DNA of 64,000 nt from Ammoniphilus sp. CFH 90114 (GCF_004123195.1 NZ_SDLI01000008.1:125117-189116); one strand, 5' to 3'; shown: positions 8,801 to 18,919, counted from the first letter of the stretch. A program made the numbers and translations. The notes: generated from the letters alone by a model not told the origin.

Positions 8801-9029
8801 GGGAAAACACGAATTTCCCAGCGCTACAGCCCCTGTCAATAACAATCTAAACTTTCTTTCAAAACAACTTTTTGATTTATTTACTCTTAATTATCATTCG
8901 ACAAAATAAGTTATATTTTACCATAATTTTAACATAAGCCTTGGAAAACAAGTAACAACTTTTGATTGATATATTTATTTTCAGTAGTCAACTAAACAAA
9001 AAATATAGGAGTCATATATGAATATGAAA

Positions 9030-9051
9030 AAAAGGACCAAATTGGGTCCTT
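9030..9051 (-). terminator. Terminator after tniQ-B
   Basis: On the minus strand AAGGACC (from 9051) pairs with GGTCCTT around a short AT loop, followed by TTTTTTCAT. It overlaps the stop codon of the last transposition gene and would end the tns operon before the cargo. Confidence 0.7.
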
Positions 9052-10990
9052 AATATCCTATATTCAATCTTTCAAGAATGTCATTAATTTTCCTCTTCAT
9101 TTCAACAGAGCAATTTCTATAAGATCTTCTATACGCCAATATATTCTCTACTGAAACAATCGTATAGTTATAATAGGTGCGCAATTGTTTTACTAAGGCT
9201 GGAATATGGCGGAGTTGATACTCTTCCACAGTCTCTACGTTCTCGTTCAGTGTTTTTTCGGTCACTGGTAAGTTCTTTAAATACGATTTAATACGCCCTC
9301 TCTCTTGTTTAGAAAGAGCATTTATGATCATATATTTACCAACTCTCGTTCCTGGATTAGATTCAACAAGTTGCTTTGCTATTTCCTTAACACGTTGAGA
9401 TAATTGAAGATCTACTAAGTTCCAAGAAAATCTGTTAATTGATCTAGATGGTGGTAAATGGTTCTCTAGCCACTCATTATCATGTTCTTTCAACCATCTA
9501 TATTCCTTTCTACATTCTAGAGAAATTTCATTCCTGTTTTTATTAGGATTTTTACTAATAAATGATTCTAGTCTTGACCTATAGTTATCTCTTTTTAAGT
9601 TACCAATTTCTGTAGCACTAATCTGGAGTAAACCATTATTTATTTCAGATTGAACTCTGGAGATCACTTCCGCACTCTGTCTAGAATAGCTCTGATCTTT
9701 TTCCAAAACCTTTCTAATTGTTGATGGATCACAATAAAATTCTATTGCAATATCTTTGATTAACTTCCCTTCTTTCCGCAATCGGATAACCCTTATTTTC
9801 ATGTCTTCAGATAAAGAAGTAAGTCCAAATTTCCCCCTATCACCTTTACCCCATCTCCATTCTTTAACATATGAGCGCCCACAAGTAGTGCATGAGAATT
9901 CTCCAGTTATTCCGCGAGATCGTTTAATCTTTCGTTCGCACTTGGTGATAACTTCCTTTTTGTGATCTGGACAAAGTTTATTCTCACAACACCATGGTCC
10001 AAAACCAAATGGTACCTGACTAGCCATAGGTGGAATTTCATCATGAATGAATTTTTTCATAGAACCCGCCAAAAATTGAACAAGTAACAAGTATAATGGA
10101 ATATTGGGTACCAACTCATCATCTTTATATAACAATTTTTCTAACGTGTTTCTCTGTTTTAGATATTCAATAGAAAGTCCTAACACCAGTATTTCTTCTT
10201 CTGAAAAATAATTACATATATCTAAGATAATTTTATCCCTTTTTAAAGCCCCCACATATTTAAAGTATCCTCTATTAAACAAATAATTTTGGAGTCGATA
10301 ATCAATCAAATTTCTGTACATTCTTTGGTCTGTATACAAAAGGAAACTAATGTCCTTATAAATCTTCCTTTTAAATTTCAACTGATTATCATCATTAATG
10401 TCTTCATTCCCACTTTCTAATAAAAGGCAGTGCCCTTGTTTACATCGACCAGAAAATACGTCTAATAAAGGAATATGGCATTGCGGACAATCCGTAATTA
10501 ATTTTTGATTATGTATTGGACAAATATCTAGAAAGGCTATTTGATGTTCTCTATGCATATAACTAACACCATAATTTTGATTATCCTCCTTCATACAAAA
10601 AGTACAATATCGAATTTCTTCTGAGATACACCTGCCATATTTATTGCCCACAAGTTTTCCAATATTGCTATGCTCCGGTTTAACTGCATTATTTATCTCT
10701 TGATATAAACCATCTAAGCGATGAGTAGAAATAAAGGGTCTAAAAATATTGAATAAAGTATGTTCTTTTAAAATACTTTCTGCATTAAATGAATGATTAA
10801 CCGGCATTTTGCAAAATAAAGCACTAAGATTTCTTGGAAACACTGTAAATTTTTCATTACTAAATCCAAACAATTCATTTGATGTTAAATATACTTCTTT
10901 ATTTCCCGAACACTTATGAAAACGATAAAGAATACTACGATAATCCTCATTTGGAAACGGAGTTGGGAAATAAGCGATTTCTTCATTCAT
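9050..10990 (-). CDS. tniQ: TniQ/TnsD-family target-selection protein (TniQ-B)
   Basis: This is a 646-residue TniQ-type protein. It begins with the typical PTPFPNEDYRSILYR block. It has a zinc-binding set Cys129, Cys132, His149, Cys157, His160 and a second CxxC at 168-171, then a helix-turn-helix near residue 415 (IKDIAIEFYCDPSTIRKVL). In Tn7-like elements TnsD/TniQ proteins bind the target DNA and recruit TnsC. RBS AAGAGG is well placed before the ATG. It is the last gene of the tns operon, 44 bases after another TniQ. Having two full-length TniQs suggests two targeting routes, by analogy with Tn7-like elements that carry several TniQs. Confidence 0.85.
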   Translation of the reverse strand: MNEEIAYFPTPFPNEDYRSILYRFHKCSGNKEVYLTSNELFGFSNEKFTVFPRNLSALFCKMPVNHSFNAESILKEHTLFNIFRPFISTHRLDGLYQEINNAVKPEHSNIGKLVGNKYGRCISEEIRYCTFCMKEDNQNYGVSYMHREHQIAFLDICPIHNQKLITDCPQCHIPLLDVFSGRCKQGHCLLLESGNEDINDDNQLKFKRKIYKDISFLLYTDQRMYRNLIDYRLQNYLFNRGYFKYVGALKRDKIILDICNYFSEEEILVLGLSIEYLKQRNTLEKLLYKDDELVPNIPLYLLLVQFLAGSMKKFIHDEIPPMASQVPFGFGPWCCENKLCPDHKKEVITKCERKIKRSRGITGEFSCTTCGRSYVKEWRWGKGDRGKFGLTSLSEDMKIRVIRLRKEGKLIKDIAIEFYCDPSTIRKVLEKDQSYSRQSAEVISRVQSEINNGLLQISATEIGNLKRDNYRSRLESFISKNPNKNRNEISLECRKEYRWLKEHDNEWLENHLPPSRSINRFSWNLVDLQLSQRVKEIAKQLVESNPGTRVGKYMIINALSKQERGRIKSYLKNLPVTEKTLNENVETVEEYQLRHIPALVKQLRTYYNYTIVSVENILAYRRSYRNCSVEMKRKINDILERLNIGY

Positions 10991-11034
10991 TTTAGCAACC
11001 TCTTAATCATGTTGATCACTTTTAAATTTCAACT

Positions 11035-12918
11035 TTATTCATGTTTTCTCTTTAGATTAGCTACAAATAAGTTATCATGCTCAGCAAGTAAATCTTGAAT
11101 CTTCTCGAAGACACTTTCAGTCACATTACTTGAAATCCCTGCATATCTTAAAAGTTTCCACCCATTTAGCTTGATTTCTTGTTTAATCTTTTTTGCTGCC
11201 CATTCTAAGCGTCGTATTTGAAATTGCTCTGTAGTTTCCAAGTACTTCAATAAAACCATTTTAGTTTGTGGCATTTTATTAAGGTGCTTGTCCAATAAAA
11301 CCCTTTCATCTATATGCCTTCCAACAGCAGCAACGCTAATTTTTATCGGTTCATCATAACATTTTATTTCTTTAATAGATTTTTCAACTATTTTGCTTAA
11401 TTTTTGATCTCTGCTTTTCCAATCAACCCTGGGAATACTTTTTTTCTTCTGCTTTCTTTCCGGGAGTTGTTGGAAAAGCCATTCACGGTTATGTCGATAA
11501 AGCCAAGAATAATCCCTAGAATTTGCTTTTTGTATCGCCTTTCTCCCTTCTTCCTTATAAGCATGAATTGTTTGTATCATGCGCCCTCTCCTTAAAGCTA
11601 GCTCCTCATCATTTACTTTTTTATTAGGCTCTTTTTTATCTTGTTTAGCTTTAGAGAGCTGATTTTTTACAGTACCTGGATCTACCCCTAATGTAGCAGC
11701 CATGCTGCGGGAGGACTTACCTAATAACTTCAATTCAGACAAGCGATTGAACCACACCGAGCCAAATGATTTAACCCTACCCCTTCGATAACGATCATCA
11801 GGCGTCTTGTCGGGCCCCTGTCGGGCATAAATAAATCCACAGAAACAACTAAACGTTCCGACCGGTAAACGTGTTTTAAAACAAGAGGTTATCTTACATT
11901 CCATTATTGTCAGCTCTCCAAAATGATCAGCAGCTTTGTTCAAACAAGGCCAAGGACTAGATCCAAACGGCAAATATACAGTATCGCAACTCTTCATTTC
12001 AATATCAGCGTTTAAAAATTTGAGAACCAATATATGTCGAAGAGGATGAAACGAATTCTTCGGTTTACGGAGAAGTTTGTGCAACCAAGTTTCTTTTATG
12101 CCGAAATGAATTTCACAACCAATATGTTGAAGAAATTCTTCACTATAATACCTCTTAAATTCATCTATAATTTTGCTTATCTTCTTTTTCCCCGAAACAG
12201 AAACTAATCCAAGTTTTCTAAGGGATTCCGTATACTTCTCATTTAAACTTTCAAATCCATTCTGTTGTTTTTGCCCATTAAGTAGTATTTCAGATTGTTC
12301 TGCAACAAAGATCAGGTTCTGCCATTCCTCTGGATTATAAGAAAGGAAAACTTGACCTTCGTTTATTACAGTCGATAATGGAAAAAAACTATGTTTATGA
12401 TCCTTAGTGGAAAACAAAATATTACTCTTTGATAATGCCTTATGATGTTGTGGACAAACTAACACACCCGGCAGTTGGTGTACTCTATGCCAGTATGGTT
12501 CTCCATATTCCTTAATATCTTCTATATAACAGGCTGAACAATATCTTAAATAACTAGGATTCTTGACTCGGCAAGCTATTAATCCTAAATGGGCATGAAC
12601 CGCCCCCCAGGGTTGCCCTGCCTTCATTATACAATTAGCCTTAGATGCACTTTCCTCTGCTAGAAAGGAAATATAGTAAGGAAGTAAGGTGTGTTCTTTC
12701 AATAACTTTTCCACTGTATAGCCTGTATCCAAGCAATCAGCTAGCCTTTGCAAATGACTTGGTAGATCTACTGCCGAGGATACCTTTCGATCTCCATATA
12801 AATCTTCAATAGTCTGTTTAAAGGATGGATTACTCATTCTTTGATGGTATCTGGCAATTCCACTATAAAGTAATTCATCAGGATATAATCTGGGGAACAT
12901 AGCTAGCAAAAGAATCAT
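11035..12918 (-). CDS. tniQ: TniQ/TnsD-family target-selection protein (TniQ-A)
   Basis: This TnsD-like protein of about 627 residues contains FPRLYPDELLYSGIARYH near the N-terminus, zinc ligands Cys127, Cys130, His147, Cys155 and His158, and a helix-turn-helix near residue 405 (SSRSMAATLGVDPGTVKNQL). Its role is to recognise an attachment site and hand it to TnsC. The start is uncertain: ATG at 12918 abuts the AGGAG, while TTG at 12909 is better spaced. It lies between tnsC and tniQ-B in one operon. It shares the TniQ layout with TniQ-B but is quite different in sequence, so this is not a recent duplication. Confidence 0.85.
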   Translation of the reverse strand: MILLLAMFPRLYPDELLYSGIARYHQRMSNPSFKQTIEDLYGDRKVSSAVDLPSHLQRLADCLDTGYTVEKLLKEHTLLPYYISFLAEESASKANCIMKAGQPWGAVHAHLGLIACRVKNPSYLRYCSACYIEDIKEYGEPYWHRVHQLPGVLVCPQHHKALSKSNILFSTKDHKHSFFPLSTVINEGQVFLSYNPEEWQNLIFVAEQSEILLNGQKQQNGFESLNEKYTESLRKLGLVSVSGKKKISKIIDEFKRYYSEEFLQHIGCEIHFGIKETWLHKLLRKPKNSFHPLRHILVLKFLNADIEMKSCDTVYLPFGSSPWPCLNKAADHFGELTIMECKITSCFKTRLPVGTFSCFCGFIYARQGPDKTPDDRYRRGRVKSFGSVWFNRLSELKLLGKSSRSMAATLGVDPGTVKNQLSKAKQDKKEPNKKVNDEELALRRGRMIQTIHAYKEEGRKAIQKANSRDYSWLYRHNREWLFQQLPERKQKKKSIPRVDWKSRDQKLSKIVEKSIKEIKCYDEPIKISVAAVGRHIDERVLLDKHLNKMPQTKMVLLKYLETTEQFQIRRLEWAAKKIKQEIKLNGWKLLRYAGISSNVTESVFEKIQDLLAEHDNLFVANLKRKHE

Positions 12919-12967
12919 CTCCTACATGATTTATTACTAGTTTCCCCTCTCCAAATGCAAATTCTCT

Positions 12968-14677
12968 CTATGATCCTAAGCCAAACAATTCCTCTTTGCT
13001 TAGAATATTTCCTCTCTCAAGAAGTTTTTCATATACTTCTTCTTCTCTAATTTCCTTATTTATCACTACCCCCCTGATATCGTTAGGCTCAAGAATTGGA
13101 TTTACCTTTTTCCTTTTATTAGTGGAATTACTCTTTGTATCTGTACTTGATATAGTATGAGAAGGTATCGCATTAACAACTGCCCTTTTTAGGAAGACCA
13201 AGTCCTGTTCCACTTCATGTTCCTTAATCACTTGTTTAGCAATTTGTTCAGCAACATCTAAAGGAGCTCCAAACTCGACCGCTGTTTTTACTAGGTCCAT
13301 GTACTTGTCATGATCTTGTTTAACTTTCTCTTCTTTGTATATTTGCTTTCTTATTTCTCCTTCCAAATTCACCTTTTCTTTAGATCTCTCGAGAAACTCA
13401 TTAAAAACATCCCACTTAGGATATAAATCATCAACTAGTAACAATGCTTCCTTTTTATTTTGCTTCATTAACTTTAAGATAGGTTGAACTAATTGCATAT
13501 CTCGCTTAGCAACATGTTTTAATAAGGATACTGAGATTTGTTCACTCTCACCAATAGCTTCCCACTGTGCTAGCATATAAAGTTTAACTGCAATATCAAT
13601 AATACCTTGCGATAATTCATACATCGCCTTCTTTAAAGGATCATTCAGCGCTGTCTTCTTGGCAGTCCATTGATATCTCCAAAGTCTTTCAATAAAATAA
13701 CTCCATTCTTCTCCTTCTATTAGCCTATCAATAATTACATCCCCTTGACCTGTGCTCCTTCTAGCCTGACTAAATGATCCAGATAATATTTTCATGGCCT
13801 TAAATGTCCCAATGGCTATGACTGGAACGCCAATTGTATTTATTAGTTGTGTAAAGTAGTTCAGCATTTGCTCGGCTCCACCACTCTTCATGGTACTCAA
13901 GTTTTGAATTTCATCAATTACCAGTACACCAAGACCATGGAGGGAGGCAATCTGAGCCATAATTGGTATTAAAACATCTACTGAATTTCTTCCATTGGAT
14001 ACAAACTTTTGAAAATACTTGGTCCCTATAACTGAATCTACCGCCTGAAAAAAATTAATACATAAACCTTTTAAAGAACCATCAAAAGGACAATTTAACT
14101 TTAGCCAAACTAACTGTTTAAGAATAAATGGTTGACCATTAAATTGGGAATGATGAATTACCTGTGGATACAGTAATAGTGAACTTTCAATCGCTGTCGT
14201 TTTCCCCTGTCCACTTACTCCTACCATTGCAAATGCATTGGCTGTTGATCGTACACCAGCTAAGTTAACCCCGTTATCATCCACACCCTCCTCTAAAAGC
14301 TTGTCAAAACCAATATGGAACTGTCTTACAAATTCTGGTGAGAAAGGATTTCTAGCTTTATATCCATGTCTCAATAGTCTTGATAATCTTTGTTCTACTC
14401 TTAAATGAAAAGGGAGAGTTTCAACATAATCAGCAATTTCCTGCACAAGATGAAGCCGAGTCTGTTTTCCAAGTTTTCTATGTTCATCTTGGTACTTTGG
14501 ATATCTGGCTATTTTTAAGGCTACATACTCCTCCTCAAAAATTGGGGGAAGTGCCTCTATAAATGGGTTCCCGCAATGACTATCAATAGTTTGTTGAGAG
14601 TAATTCGCTTCAATTTGACTTCCTCTTAAGCTTGGTGTAAAGTTGTAGTTCAAATTTTTTTCTGGTTTTCTAGCCAT
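12968..14677 (-). CDS. tnsC: TnsC-like transposition AAA+ ATPase
   Basis: The protein has 569 residues. Walker A GVSGQGKTT is at 153-161 and Walker B VLVIDE at 251-256 is followed by IQNLS. The N-terminal part (residues 36-50, GNPFIEALPPIFEEE) matches the conserved lead-in of TnsC/TniB proteins. TnsC connects target-bound TniQ with the TnsA/TnsB transposase and controls target immunity. The start at 14677 follows GGGGA at good spacing; ATG at 14695 is the alternative. The C-terminal 150 residues are charged and helical. Confidence 0.85.
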   Translation of the reverse strand: MARKPEKNLNYNFTPSLRGSQIEANYSQQTIDSHCGNPFIEALPPIFEEEYVALKIARYPKYQDEHRKLGKQTRLHLVQEIADYVETLPFHLRVEQRLSRLLRHGYKARNPFSPEFVRQFHIGFDKLLEEGVDDNGVNLAGVRSTANAFAMVGVSGQGKTTAIESSLLLYPQVIHHSQFNGQPFILKQLVWLKLNCPFDGSLKGLCINFFQAVDSVIGTKYFQKFVSNGRNSVDVLIPIMAQIASLHGLGVLVIDEIQNLSTMKSGGAEQMLNYFTQLINTIGVPVIAIGTFKAMKILSGSFSQARRSTGQGDVIIDRLIEGEEWSYFIERLWRYQWTAKKTALNDPLKKAMYELSQGIIDIAVKLYMLAQWEAIGESEQISVSLLKHVAKRDMQLVQPILKLMKQNKKEALLLVDDLYPKWDVFNEFLERSKEKVNLEGEIRKQIYKEEKVKQDHDKYMDLVKTAVEFGAPLDVAEQIAKQVIKEHEVEQDLVFLKRAVVNAIPSHTISSTDTKSNSTNKRKKVNPILEPNDIRGVVINKEIREEEVYEKLLERGNILSKEELFGLGS

Positions 14678-14764
14678 TAGGTCTTCCCCATTCATTTAAA
14701 TTCTTACATCTCTTTACTTTTTTTCAATCCTTTTATTCTCAACTTATTTCGTGCGCATGATGCT

Positions 14765-15949
14765 TTAATTCCTTTTTATGTTCTGTAAACTTCGGTCAAA
14801 TAAATTACATGTTTTTTCCTCCTCTGATTTTACAATTGCGTATAATTTCTCATTAAGTTCTAATTCGGATTGTAATCCAGTAGACAACATATATAAGCTG
14901 CGATCTAATTTTTCCTCATTTTGTTTTTCTTTAATTTCTTCCAAACTTAAATCTCTAAAACGAGTTGATTTTTCAAGTAAATGACATTTAACAAATCCCA
15001 GCCCGTCCTTTGTTTTAATGTAAACATAATTCATACATCTTTTATCATAAGAAATCTTGATCTTCATTGATTTTCCTCTTACAAACCATTCTTGATCGAC
15101 TAATTCTTCACTTCCAAAATACATTCCTTGAAAATATACCCCATTACGACTAGCTGTAACTGAAGCCTCCGGAAGTACATTGAGTCCTTCGATATCAAGA
15201 GGTATGTCTTTTAAGTAATGATTACGACCTACCCCCCAGTTCCATAATTCCCTAGGAATCGGTCTCACTTTGTCGATTGAAAGGGCCTTGTCTAAAGGAT
15301 AATCATCCATATAGTGGAAATTATTATGATGAAGCACCATTTCAACTAACAAACGTGTAAACCCTTTTATAGTCAGTTTTGCTTCCAAAACAAAATCCGT
15401 TTCACCGCGTTTCTGGTACTCTTTTTTCACTGCACCTGGCATCCATTCTTGACACATAAGACCTATGGCCCGGAATTTCTTCTCAATAAACTCCTTTAGT
15501 GGAGTGTACGGCGGTGTGTTTTTTATTTTCACATCAATTCCTCTTACCATGAAACCTGCATTATGACTTTCCATTTCTCCACGATCTGCGTATATGTATT
15601 TAGGTAGATAATGGCAAGGCCAATCATCCTCAGAAATCATTACACCTAACTCTGCACAATATTCAACTTTATCAGCAACCGTATTCTCAATTGCCATCAT
15701 CATTCCCAGCTCAGAAGGTCCCTCAATTCCAACATATATCCCTACAATCATACAACTCCAGACATCTACGACCATATAAACCACGGGTCTTCCTATAATT
15801 TGTTTATAATCATAAGAACTAACTAGATATACATCAGCTGTAGTTGACTCCACCATAAAAATTTGGCCTACTCCCTGAGATCTACCTTTAGAATCCCTAT
15901 CACATTTATTAAGACTAGTCTGATTTCCAAATCCTAAATTCTTATTCAT
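14765..15949 (-). CDS. Second, shortened TnsB-like protein with altered catalytic site
   Basis: This 394-residue protein is closely similar to residues from about 285 onward of the TnsB encoded just upstream. It covers the RNase-H-like catalytic core and following beta-barrel only. It lacks the N-terminal DNA-binding domains and the last 60-70 residues. The first catalytic Asp (Asp297 of TnsB, in EVDATIAD) is Glu34 here (MVESTTAD). The second (Asp122, YADRGE) and the Glu (Glu156, FIEKKF) remain, with a one-residue deletion just before. Its ATG overlaps the tnsB stop by 8 bases (ATGAATAA), so translation is coupled. The frame is intact, which argues against simple decay. It could regulate or cap transpososomes, or be a young decaying duplicate. 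Cutting activity is unlikely. Confidence 0.8.
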   Translation of the reverse strand: MNKNLGFGNQTSLNKCDRDSKGRSQGVGQIFMVESTTADVYLVSSYDYKQIIGRPVVYMVVDVWSCMIVGIYVGIEGPSELGMMMAIENTVADKVEYCAELGVMISEDDWPCHYLPKYIYADRGEMESHNAGFMVRGIDVKIKNTPPYTPLKEFIEKKFRAIGLMCQEWMPGAVKKEYQKRGETDFVLEAKLTIKGFTRLLVEMVLHHNNFHYMDDYPLDKALSIDKVRPIPRELWNWGVGRNHYLKDIPLDIEGLNVLPEASVTASRNGVYFQGMYFGSEELVDQEWFVRGKSMKIKISYDKRCMNYVYIKTKDGLGFVKCHLLEKSTRFRDLSLEEIKEKQNEEKLDRSLYMLSTGLQSELELNEKLYAIVKSEEEKTCNLFDRSLQNIKRN

Positions 15950-18101
15950 ATGTCCTGTTTCCTTTAGTTATAGTTGATAGAAATCCTAATTTTGATCTTG
16001 GAATATATACATCTTCTGCCTCTGCTGAGTCAGATTGTTTATCTACCTGTTTATCATTAGGTGACAATTCAAAATACTGTTCTTTTCGTATTTTCTCTCG
16101 CTCAGCCTTCTTGTTATATTTAATGTTCGCTTTTCTCTCTAATTTTGTCAGGTTTGTATCAATTGCCTGATTTGTTTTTTGCTCTTCTGACTTTACAATT
16201 GCTTCTAATTTGGCATTCAGTTCTACTTGGGATTGTAATTCAGTAGACAGATACAAGCTGCGATCAATTTTTTCCTCATTTTGTATCTCTTTAATTTCTT
16301 CCAAACTCAAATCTCTAAAACGAGATGATTTTTCAAGCAAGTGACATTTGACAAATCCCAACCCATCTTCCGCCTTAATGTATATATGATTCATACAACG
16401 TCTATCGTAAGCAATCTTGATTTTCACTGAATTCCCTCTTATAAACCATCCTTGATCAACTAATTCCTCGTTTCCAAAATACATCCCTTGAAAATATACT
16501 CCATCACGACTAGCTGTGACTGTAGCCTCCGGTAGTACATTAAGTCTCAGAATGTCAAGAGGTATCTCTTTTAAATAATGATTACGCGCTACACCCCAAT
16601 TCCATAGCTCCCTAGGAATTGCTCTCACTTTGTCAATAGAAAGCGCCTTGTCTAAAGGGTAATGCTCCATATAGTGAAAATTATTATGATGAAGCACCAT
16701 TTCAATTAACAAACGTGTAAACCCTTTTATAGTCAGTTTTGCGTCCAAAACATAATCAGTTCCACCGCGTTTCTGGTACTCTTTTTTTACTGCACCTGGC
16801 ATCCATGGCTGTAACGTAAGATTTATAGTGAGAAATTTTTGCTCAATAATCCCCTTTAGGTCTGGTCGGTACGGAGGTGTGTTTTTTATTTTCACACCAA
16901 TTGCCCTTGCCAAAGAATCGGCATGGTGACTTTCCATCTCTCCACGATCTGCATAAATGTACTCAGGAAGGTGATGACAAGGCCATTCATCCTCTGTTAT
17001 ATCTATACCTAACTGGGTGCAGAATGCTACTTTATCAGCGGCAGTGTTTTCAATAGCCATCGTCATTCCCTGCCAAGAAGGTCCTTCGAGACCAACGTAC
17101 AACCCTACGATCATATGACTCCAAACATCTACAACCATATAAACGACCGGTCTTCCAATAATTTGGTTGGGATCATCTGAACTAACTAAATATACATCAG
17201 CTATTGTTGCATCAACTTCAAAGATTTGACCTGGTCCGTTTGCTCTTCTTGTTTCAGAACCTAGAACCGGTCTAAAATCGCGGTTAAAAGTGGTCTCCCC
17301 TTCTCTTGAAATCAGTGTTCTTCGTTGATTTCGTTTCTTACGAAGATGGTATCGAAACTGAGCTAGGCTAGGCAATTGATACTCAGGTGGAATGATAGGA
17401 ATCTCAACGCCATTCTTTGTAGTTGTTCCAACTGAATAATATTTGGAAAGCATCCTAACATACGCAAATTTAACTGAATCCTTTTTTGTACTATCATAAA
17501 ACTCTGAAAGAGCTGCATCAAAAATTTTTCTAGTTGTCTCTGTTACTTTGACCCCAGCATAATCCGGATCTATTATCTTGGTTTTTCTTGGTCTCCCCAT
17601 TTTTTGTTTTGGTTCCTTATTTTTACCTCTCCCGCCACAATTGCCAAACCGGGGAACTAATGCATTTTCTGTTTTCCCACCCATCCAGTAGTACCTAAAA
17701 TACTTATAAAGAAATTTTTTGCCTACTTTTTTGGACTCGCAAATTTTTCGTATTATTTCATAACGTTGTTTAGGATCAAAAATTTGTGGTTCTAAATTTA
17801 TATAATCCTTGATTAACGACCAAGCATGATCTCTGAATGAAATCTCCTTCTCGCTTAACTGATTTTCTGGAACCATATACCGGCCATATGGGTCCCAATC
17901 TAACTTAGAGCATCTCCCATTGATCAAATCATATTCTAATGCATCCAGTGACTTGAAAACCGGCACTCCCCTTTTTTCATCCATGATTGAAATGGTAACC
18001 ACACTATTAGACTCTTTTGATATCCATAATATCCTTTCAATTAATATCACTTCCAACTTGTCATCTCTGTATTCTATAATGTTGTTGATAAATAGCTTCA
18101 T
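15942..18101 (-). CDS. tnsB: TnsB-like DDE transposase
   Basis: The protein has 719 residues, near the 702 of Tn7 TnsB. The DDE triad is visible as Asp297 (FEVDATIADVYLV), Asp385 (YADRGE) and Glu420 (LKGIIEQKF). The N-terminal part contains helix-turn-helix-rich DNA-binding regions and the C-terminal tail is charged, as expected for a TnsC-contacting tail. TnsB binds the transposon ends and cuts and joins the 3' strands. Its ATG overlaps the tnsA stop (TAATG). It is followed by a second, degenerate TnsB-like gene. Confidence 0.92.
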   Translation of the reverse strand: MKLFINNIIEYRDDKLEVILIERILWISKESNSVVTISIMDEKRGVPVFKSLDALEYDLINGRCSKLDWDPYGRYMVPENQLSEKEISFRDHAWSLIKDYINLEPQIFDPKQRYEIIRKICESKKVGKKFLYKYFRYYWMGGKTENALVPRFGNCGGRGKNKEPKQKMGRPRKTKIIDPDYAGVKVTETTRKIFDAALSEFYDSTKKDSVKFAYVRMLSKYYSVGTTTKNGVEIPIIPPEYQLPSLAQFRYHLRKKRNQRRTLISREGETTFNRDFRPVLGSETRRANGPGQIFEVDATIADVYLVSSDDPNQIIGRPVVYMVVDVWSHMIVGLYVGLEGPSWQGMTMAIENTAADKVAFCTQLGIDITEDEWPCHHLPEYIYADRGEMESHHADSLARAIGVKIKNTPPYRPDLKGIIEQKFLTINLTLQPWMPGAVKKEYQKRGGTDYVLDAKLTIKGFTRLLIEMVLHHNNFHYMEHYPLDKALSIDKVRAIPRELWNWGVARNHYLKEIPLDILRLNVLPEATVTASRDGVYFQGMYFGNEELVDQGWFIRGNSVKIKIAYDRRCMNHIYIKAEDGLGFVKCHLLEKSSRFRDLSLEEIKEIQNEEKIDRSLYLSTELQSQVELNAKLEAIVKSEEQKTNQAIDTNLTKLERKANIKYNKKAEREKIRKEQYFELSPNDKQVDKQSDSAEAEDVYIPRSKLGFLSTITKGNRTYE

Positions 18102-18919
18102 TATTCCAATATCTTTCTAACTACTCTTACTGGGGTCAAAGAGGGCGTAAGGACACTTTTCATATCTATCTCCCATCGACGGTTTGCAACAAGATACCTT
18201 AAGATATACATCGATGTACCTGGTGGCAAATCTGAAGATTCATCGAAACACATGGTAATGTCAGTACAAGGCTTTGTCTTTTCCTGTAGTGCTTCATACA
18301 AATATGGCTCAATTCCATCGACTAAATCCGTATTTAAATGGGGCATCCCTAACAATGTCTTTGCTGAATGTACCCATTTCACATTTTCTACCAAAATTCT
18401 GTCTATTTGCCTCTCTGTTACTAGCCTCCAGCTAATACCCTCATCCTCAAAAAATCGACGTTCAATCTCCAATTTTTCCAAGACTCTTTTGCTAATTTTG
18501 GATTTGGGTTTAATTGAATGTGCTTGGAAATGTATTTCATCACCTCTTTTAACTGTCAATAACATGTCTGTTGTCATTACAACCGATTGATGTGTTTTAG
18601 GATGGGTCGGATGTTTGACACCTAGCTTTTCGGCAATGAACATTGTTTTTTCTATAGGCAATAGTGGAAACTGCTCACGTATGTCTAAAACATTTGTTGC
18701 CCATTCCATTTGAAAAAAGTGAGCCAACTCATAATGCTCTGATAGAAAATGATGCAATCTTCCGCTCTTCCATCCTAATACCCTAGTAACCACACCTTTA
18801 GATGGAACATCATGAATTGTTAACCATGGCTTATATTCTGAAAAGTGTCCTTTCCCTCGACCTTCCTTAAGCTTTCGTTCAATCCAACTGCTATTTATTA
18901 GTCGTTTCCTTTTTGCCAT
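18101..18919 (-). CDS. tnsA: TnsA-like endonuclease
   Basis: The protein has 272 residues, matching Tn7 TnsA (273). The restriction-endonuclease fold is indicated by Glu61 or Glu64 (SEHYELAHFF), Asp118 (MTTDMLL) and Lys137 in HSIKP. It is followed by the conserved LEKLEIERRFFEDEGI block and a winged C-terminal domain. TnsA cuts the 5' strands, which makes transposition cut-and-paste. It is the first gene of the operon, with GGAGG 4-5 bases before the ATG. The transposon end next to tnsA should therefore lie beyond 18919. Confidence 0.9.
   Translation of the reverse strand: MAKRKRLINSSWIERKLKEGRGKGHFSEYKPWLTIHDVPSKGVVTRVLGWKSGRLHHFLSEHYELAHFFQMEWATNVLDIREQFPLLPIEKTMFIAEKLGVKHPTHPKTHQSVVMTTDMLLTVKRGDEIHFQAHSIKPKSKISKRVLEKLEIERRFFEDEGISWRLVTERQIDRILVENVKWVHSAKTLLGMPHLNTDLVDGIEPYLYEALQEKTKPCTDITMCFDESSDLPPGTSMYILRYLVANRRWEIDMKSVLTPSLTPVRVVRKILE

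Noticed and set aside
8266-9049. CRISPR array or guide-like repeats near the TniQ genes
   Set aside because: No regularly spaced repeats of 25-40 bases are present here or elsewhere in the window, and no Cas gene was seen.
14765-15949. Calling the second tnsB-like gene a simple pseudogene
   Set aside because: There is no stop or frameshift over 394 codons and the start is coupled to tnsB; decay remains possible but is not shown.
18252-18590. Plus-strand frame of 112 codons opposite tnsA
   Set aside because: Composition is typical of the antisense of a coding region; TnsA on the other strand explains the conservation.
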